From Streptomyces sp. NA02950 (lineage in GTDB: Bacteria > Actinomycetota > Actinomycetes > Streptomycetales > Streptomycetaceae): a stretch of 64,000 bases of DNA. The notes under the pieces are model-generated. The model did not search any database, was not told the DNA's origin, and saw only the letters and a list, made by a program, of their open reading frames with translations. The translations under genes and the position numbers were made by a program. This document shows positions 61,649 to 64,000 of the stretch, piece after piece (position 1 is the stretch's first letter; every line of letters starts with the position of its first letter). Location of the stretch: NCBI RefSeq assembly GCF_013364155.1, contig NZ_CP054916.1, positions 7,160,001 through 7,224,000 of the forward strand. Direction: 5' to 3'.

Positions 61649-62614
61649 GTGAAGACCCGCCGCACCCTCGTCGCCGCCTTCTCCGTCACCCTCGCCGCCA
61701 CCCTGCTCGGTGCCTGCGGCAGCGGTGACGCCCAGGAGACCGTCGGGGCGAAGAACAAGAAGGGCGGGCAGCTGAACATCGGGCCCGACCAGCACCGCGT
61801 CAGAGGCAAGAAGGTCGCGTCCATCGCCGCCAAGGTGCCCGCCGCGATCCGCGAGCGCGGCAGCCTGCGGATCGGCGGCAGCGCGGACGCCGCCGCGCCA
61901 CTCGGCTTCTACGCCACCGACGACAAGACCCGGATCGGCTCCGAGATCGACCTCGCCACCCTGGTCGCCGACACCCTCGGCCTCAAGGTCGACTTCCAGG
62001 CGGTCTCCTGGGAGAACCTCTTCGTCGGCCTCGACAGCTCCAAGTTCGACGCCGTGTTCTCCAATGTGACCGTCACCGAGGAGCGCAAGGAGAAGTACGA
62101 CTTCGCCACCTACCGACTGGACGACCTCGCCTTCGAGGCCAAGAAGGGCACCGACTGGCGGGTCAAGGGGCCCAAGGACGTGGCGGGCAAGACCATCGCC
62201 GTCTCCTCCGGCACCAATCAGGAGAAGATCCTGATCGACTGGAGCAAGAAGAACGAGAAGGCGGGCCGCAAGCCGGTCGACATCAAGTACTTCCAGAAGG
62301 ACACCGACTACTACCTCGCCCTCCAGTCCGGGCGGATCGACGCCTATCTCGGCCCCCACCCCACCTCCGCCTACCACGTCGCCTCGGCCGGTCAGACCCA
62401 GATCATCGGCACCTTCTCGGGCGGCGGTGACGCGGTGCAGGGCAAGATCGCCGCCACCACCAAGAAGGGCAGCGGACTGGTCGACGCCTACGCGGCGGCC
62501 ATCGACCACGTCATCGACGACGGCTCGTACGCCAAGGTCCTGAAGCGGTGGGGGCTCTCCAGCGAGGCGGTGAAGAAGTCCGAGATCAACCCGCGCGGCC
62601 TGCCCAGGCCGTGA
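61649..62614 (+). CDS. Amino-acid-type ABC transporter substrate-binding lipoprotein
   Basis: A 321-residue extracellular solute-binding protein of the family-3 type. The signal MKTRRTLVAAFSVTLAATLLGAC has a lipobox ending at Cys23. The mature part shows IRERGSLRIGGSADAAAPLGFYATDD, IGSEIDLATLVADTLGLKVDF and FVGLDSSKFDAVFSNVTVTEERKEKYDFATY, the standard type-3 pattern. GTG 61649 has aaggag 7 bases upstream; an upstream GTG at 61586 would bury the signal peptide. The ligand is probably a small amino acid or derivative. Confidence 0.93.
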   Translation: MKTRRTLVAAFSVTLAATLLGACGSGDAQETVGAKNKKGGQLNIGPDQHRVRGKKVASIAAKVPAAIRERGSLRIGGSADAAAPLGFYATDDKTRIGSEIDLATLVADTLGLKVDFQAVSWENLFVGLDSSKFDAVFSNVTVTEERKEKYDFATYRLDDLAFEAKKGTDWRVKGPKDVAGKTIAVSSGTNQEKILIDWSKKNEKAGRKPVDIKYFQKDTDYYLALQSGRIDAYLGPHPTSAYHVASAGQTQIIGTFSGGGDAVQGKIAATTKKGSGLVDAYAAAIDHVIDDGSYAKVLKRWGLSSEAVKKSEINPRGLPRP

Positions 62615-62645
62615 CCATCCACCCCGACCGAGGAAGGCCCTGACC

Positions 62646-63740
62646 ATGGCCCCATCCACCGGCACCCTGCACCTGGCCGCCGCCATCGACGGCACCGGTC
62701 AGTACACGGCGCCGTACTACGTCGAGCTCGCGCGCCTCGCCGAGCGCGGCACGCTCGACTTCGTCACCCTGGACGATTCGTTCGGCCCCCCGGGGGAGGG
62801 GCAGGGCCGGCCCGACGCGCTCTCCGTTCTCGCGCGCGTCGCACCGGCCACCGAGCGGGTCGGCCTGGTGCCGACCGTCACCACCACCCACACCGAGCCG
62901 TTCCATGTCTCGTCCGCCGTGGCCACCCTGGACTGGGTGAGCCGCGGCCGGGCGGGCTGGACGGTCGGGGTGTCGACGACCGAGGCCGAGGCGCGGCTGG
63001 TGGGCCGCCGCCCGGCCGCCCCGGCCGGGGAACTGTGGGCCGAGGCGGAGGAGGTGGCCGATGTGGTGGCCCGGCTGTGGGACAGCTGGGAGGACGACGC
63101 GGAGATCCGCGACACGGCCACCGGCCGCTTCATCGACCGCGACAAACTGCACTACGTCGACTTCGAGGGCAGGCACTTCCGGGTGCGCGGCCCGTCCATC
63201 GTTCCCCGGCCCCCGCAGGGCCACCCGGTGGTGGCCGTCGACGCCACCGACCCCGTCACCTGGGACACCGCCGCCCGCCACGCCACGGTGGCGTTCGTCC
63301 GGGCCACCACCCCGGATGCGGCGGGCCGGATACGCGACGAACTGCGGGGCCGCGCCGCGTCGTTCGGCCGGGAGCGGGGCGCGCTCACCGTGCTCGCCGC
63401 CGTCACCGTGGACCTGGCGGACGGTGAGTACGCGGCCGGACTGGCCACCGGCGACGCACCGTTGACCGCCACGGCCGCCGGACCGCCGCTGTACCGCGGG
63501 GGACCGGTGGACCTCGCGGACCTCATCGCCGGATGGCATACCGCGGGGGCCGTGGACGGCTTCCACATCACCCCCGCGGCACCGCCGGGCGATCTCGAAC
63601 GGTTCGTCAACGGCACCGTGGCACTGCTCCAGCACCGCGGACTGTTCCGCACCTTCTATCCCGGTGCGACGCTCCGTGACCACCTGGGGCTGCCGCGCCC
63701 CGCCAACCGCTACGCCCTGGCGAGGGAGACAGCCCAGTGA
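62646..63740 (+). CDS. LLM-class flavin-dependent monooxygenase (NtaA/SnaA/DszA-like)
   Basis: A 364-residue luciferase-like enzyme using reduced flavin and oxygen. It shows LHLAAAIDGTGQYTAPYYVELARLAERGTLDFVTLDDSF near the start, ATERVGLVPTVTTTHTEPFHVSSAVATLDWVSRGRAGWTVGVSTTEAEARL, and VDFEGRHFRVRGPSIVPRPPQGHPV. Members oxidise chelators, sulfonates and S-alkyl compounds. It lies 31 bases after the lipoprotein gene and overlaps the next monooxygenase (gtga). ATG 62646 follows gaggaagg. Confidence 0.9.
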   Translation: MAPSTGTLHLAAAIDGTGQYTAPYYVELARLAERGTLDFVTLDDSFGPPGEGQGRPDALSVLARVAPATERVGLVPTVTTTHTEPFHVSSAVATLDWVSRGRAGWTVGVSTTEAEARLVGRRPAAPAGELWAEAEEVADVVARLWDSWEDDAEIRDTATGRFIDRDKLHYVDFEGRHFRVRGPSIVPRPPQGHPVVAVDATDPVTWDTAARHATVAFVRATTPDAAGRIRDELRGRAASFGRERGALTVLAAVTVDLADGEYAAGLATGDAPLTATAAGPPLYRGGPVDLADLIAGWHTAGAVDGFHITPAAPPGDLERFVNGTVALLQHRGLFRTFYPGATLRDHLGLPRPANRYALARETAQ

Positions 63741-64000
63741 ACGACTCGAGCGGGTCCGGCAAACAGATCCATCTGGCCGCACACTTCCCGGGAGTGAACA
63801 ACACCACCGTGTGGGCGGGCCCACCCGCCGGCCCGACCACCACTCCTGGCCGATGCGCTTCGCGCAACCCCTCTCTCGGGAGCCAGATCGACTTCTCCTC
63901 CTTCGAGCATCTGGCGCGCACCGCCGAACGCGGTCTGTTCGACTTCTTCTTCCTCGCCGAGGGGCTGCGGCTGCGCGAGCACAACGGCCGTATCCACGAC
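63737..64000 (+). CDS. Second LLM-class flavin monooxygenase, truncated by window end
   Basis: The first 88 codons of a luciferase-like monooxygenase of the NtaA/DmoA subfamily. It begins at GTG 63737, overlapping the previous stop, and reads KQIHLAAHFPGVNNTTVW, then, after an odd stretch, GSQIDFSSFEHLARTAERGLFDFFFLAEGLRLREH. The intervening 20 residues (about 28-48; PPAGPTTTPGRCASRNPSL-like) look like an insertion relative to the family, where VW is usually followed within a few residues by the GSQIDF block. The 3' end is outside the window. Confidence 0.85.
   Translation, partial: MNDSSGSGKQIHLAAHFPGVNNTTVWAGPPAGPTTTPGRCASRNPSLGSQIDFSSFEHLARTAERGLFDFFFLAEGLRLREHNGRIHD

Overview
This is a high-GC chromosomal segment from a Streptomyces-type actinomycete. 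Evidence: very high third-position GC; many GTG and some TTG starts behind AGGAG-type ribosome binding sites; a complete core of streptomycete housekeeping genes (pyrG, ald, parA-like, scpA/scpB, rluB, aroH, tyrA, cmk, der); a SepF-like paralog; and a streptomycete gas-vesicle cluster. Species was not determined.

Layout. 1-1277: the 3' third of a 23S rRNA, a 5S rRNA and a strong terminator, i.e. the end of an rrn operon on the + strand. 1346-3175: a protein with a huge Arg/Asp/Gly repeat domain fused to a TPR-like domain. 3260-9743: a DUF1015 protein, a HAD phosphatase, an iron-box-controlled siderophore importer (two permeases plus ATPase, no binding protein) and small proteins. 9780-13773: tlyA, nadK, recN, with a short TIR-bounded element between nadK and recN. 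14112-20095: a GT4 glycosyltransferase, an exported GH64 beta-1,3-glucanase with an upstream palindromic operator candidate, a PucR regulator and a GH15 glycosidase. 20546-22928: CTP synthase and a NUDIX hydrolase. 23268-27139: a STAND/TPR protein with a defective-looking P-loop, then alanine dehydrogenase. 27504-37506: a ParA-like ATPase, a small RHH-like protein, ScpA, ScpB and RluB in a tight run, followed by aroH-tyrA and cmk-plsC-der.

37543-45315: hypothetical proteins, a second GT4 enzyme translationally coupled to a protein of unknown role, an epoxide hydrolase divergent from a WYL regulator, and a cytochrome c oxidase subunit I gene whose start region is duplicated. 45432-48782: a compact eight-gene gas-vesicle cluster on the - strand (O, A, F, G, J, L, S, K in transcription order) joined mostly by 1-4 bp overlaps. 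49167-56055: an I78-type inhibitor, a PAP2 phosphatase, a PIG-V-like mannosyltransferase, a DHA2 exporter, an acyl-CoA dehydrogenase and a SepF-like protein. 56288-57541: a DUF5685 protein ending in an extraordinary cysteine-rich tail. 57938 to the window end: an operon of an FAD/NAD(P)-binding protein, a polar-amino-acid-type ABC importer and two flavin-dependent monooxygenases, the last one cut by the window edge.

Most of the window is conserved core chromosome. The stretches most worth a second look are the Cys-rich DUF5685 tail, the probable sulfur/amino-acid scavenging operon at the right end with its leader hairpin, the RDD/RGG repeat protein beside the rrn operon, two dispersed non-coding repeats (23104-23208 and 55508-55606), the TIR element at 11687-11863, and the duplicated ctaD start.
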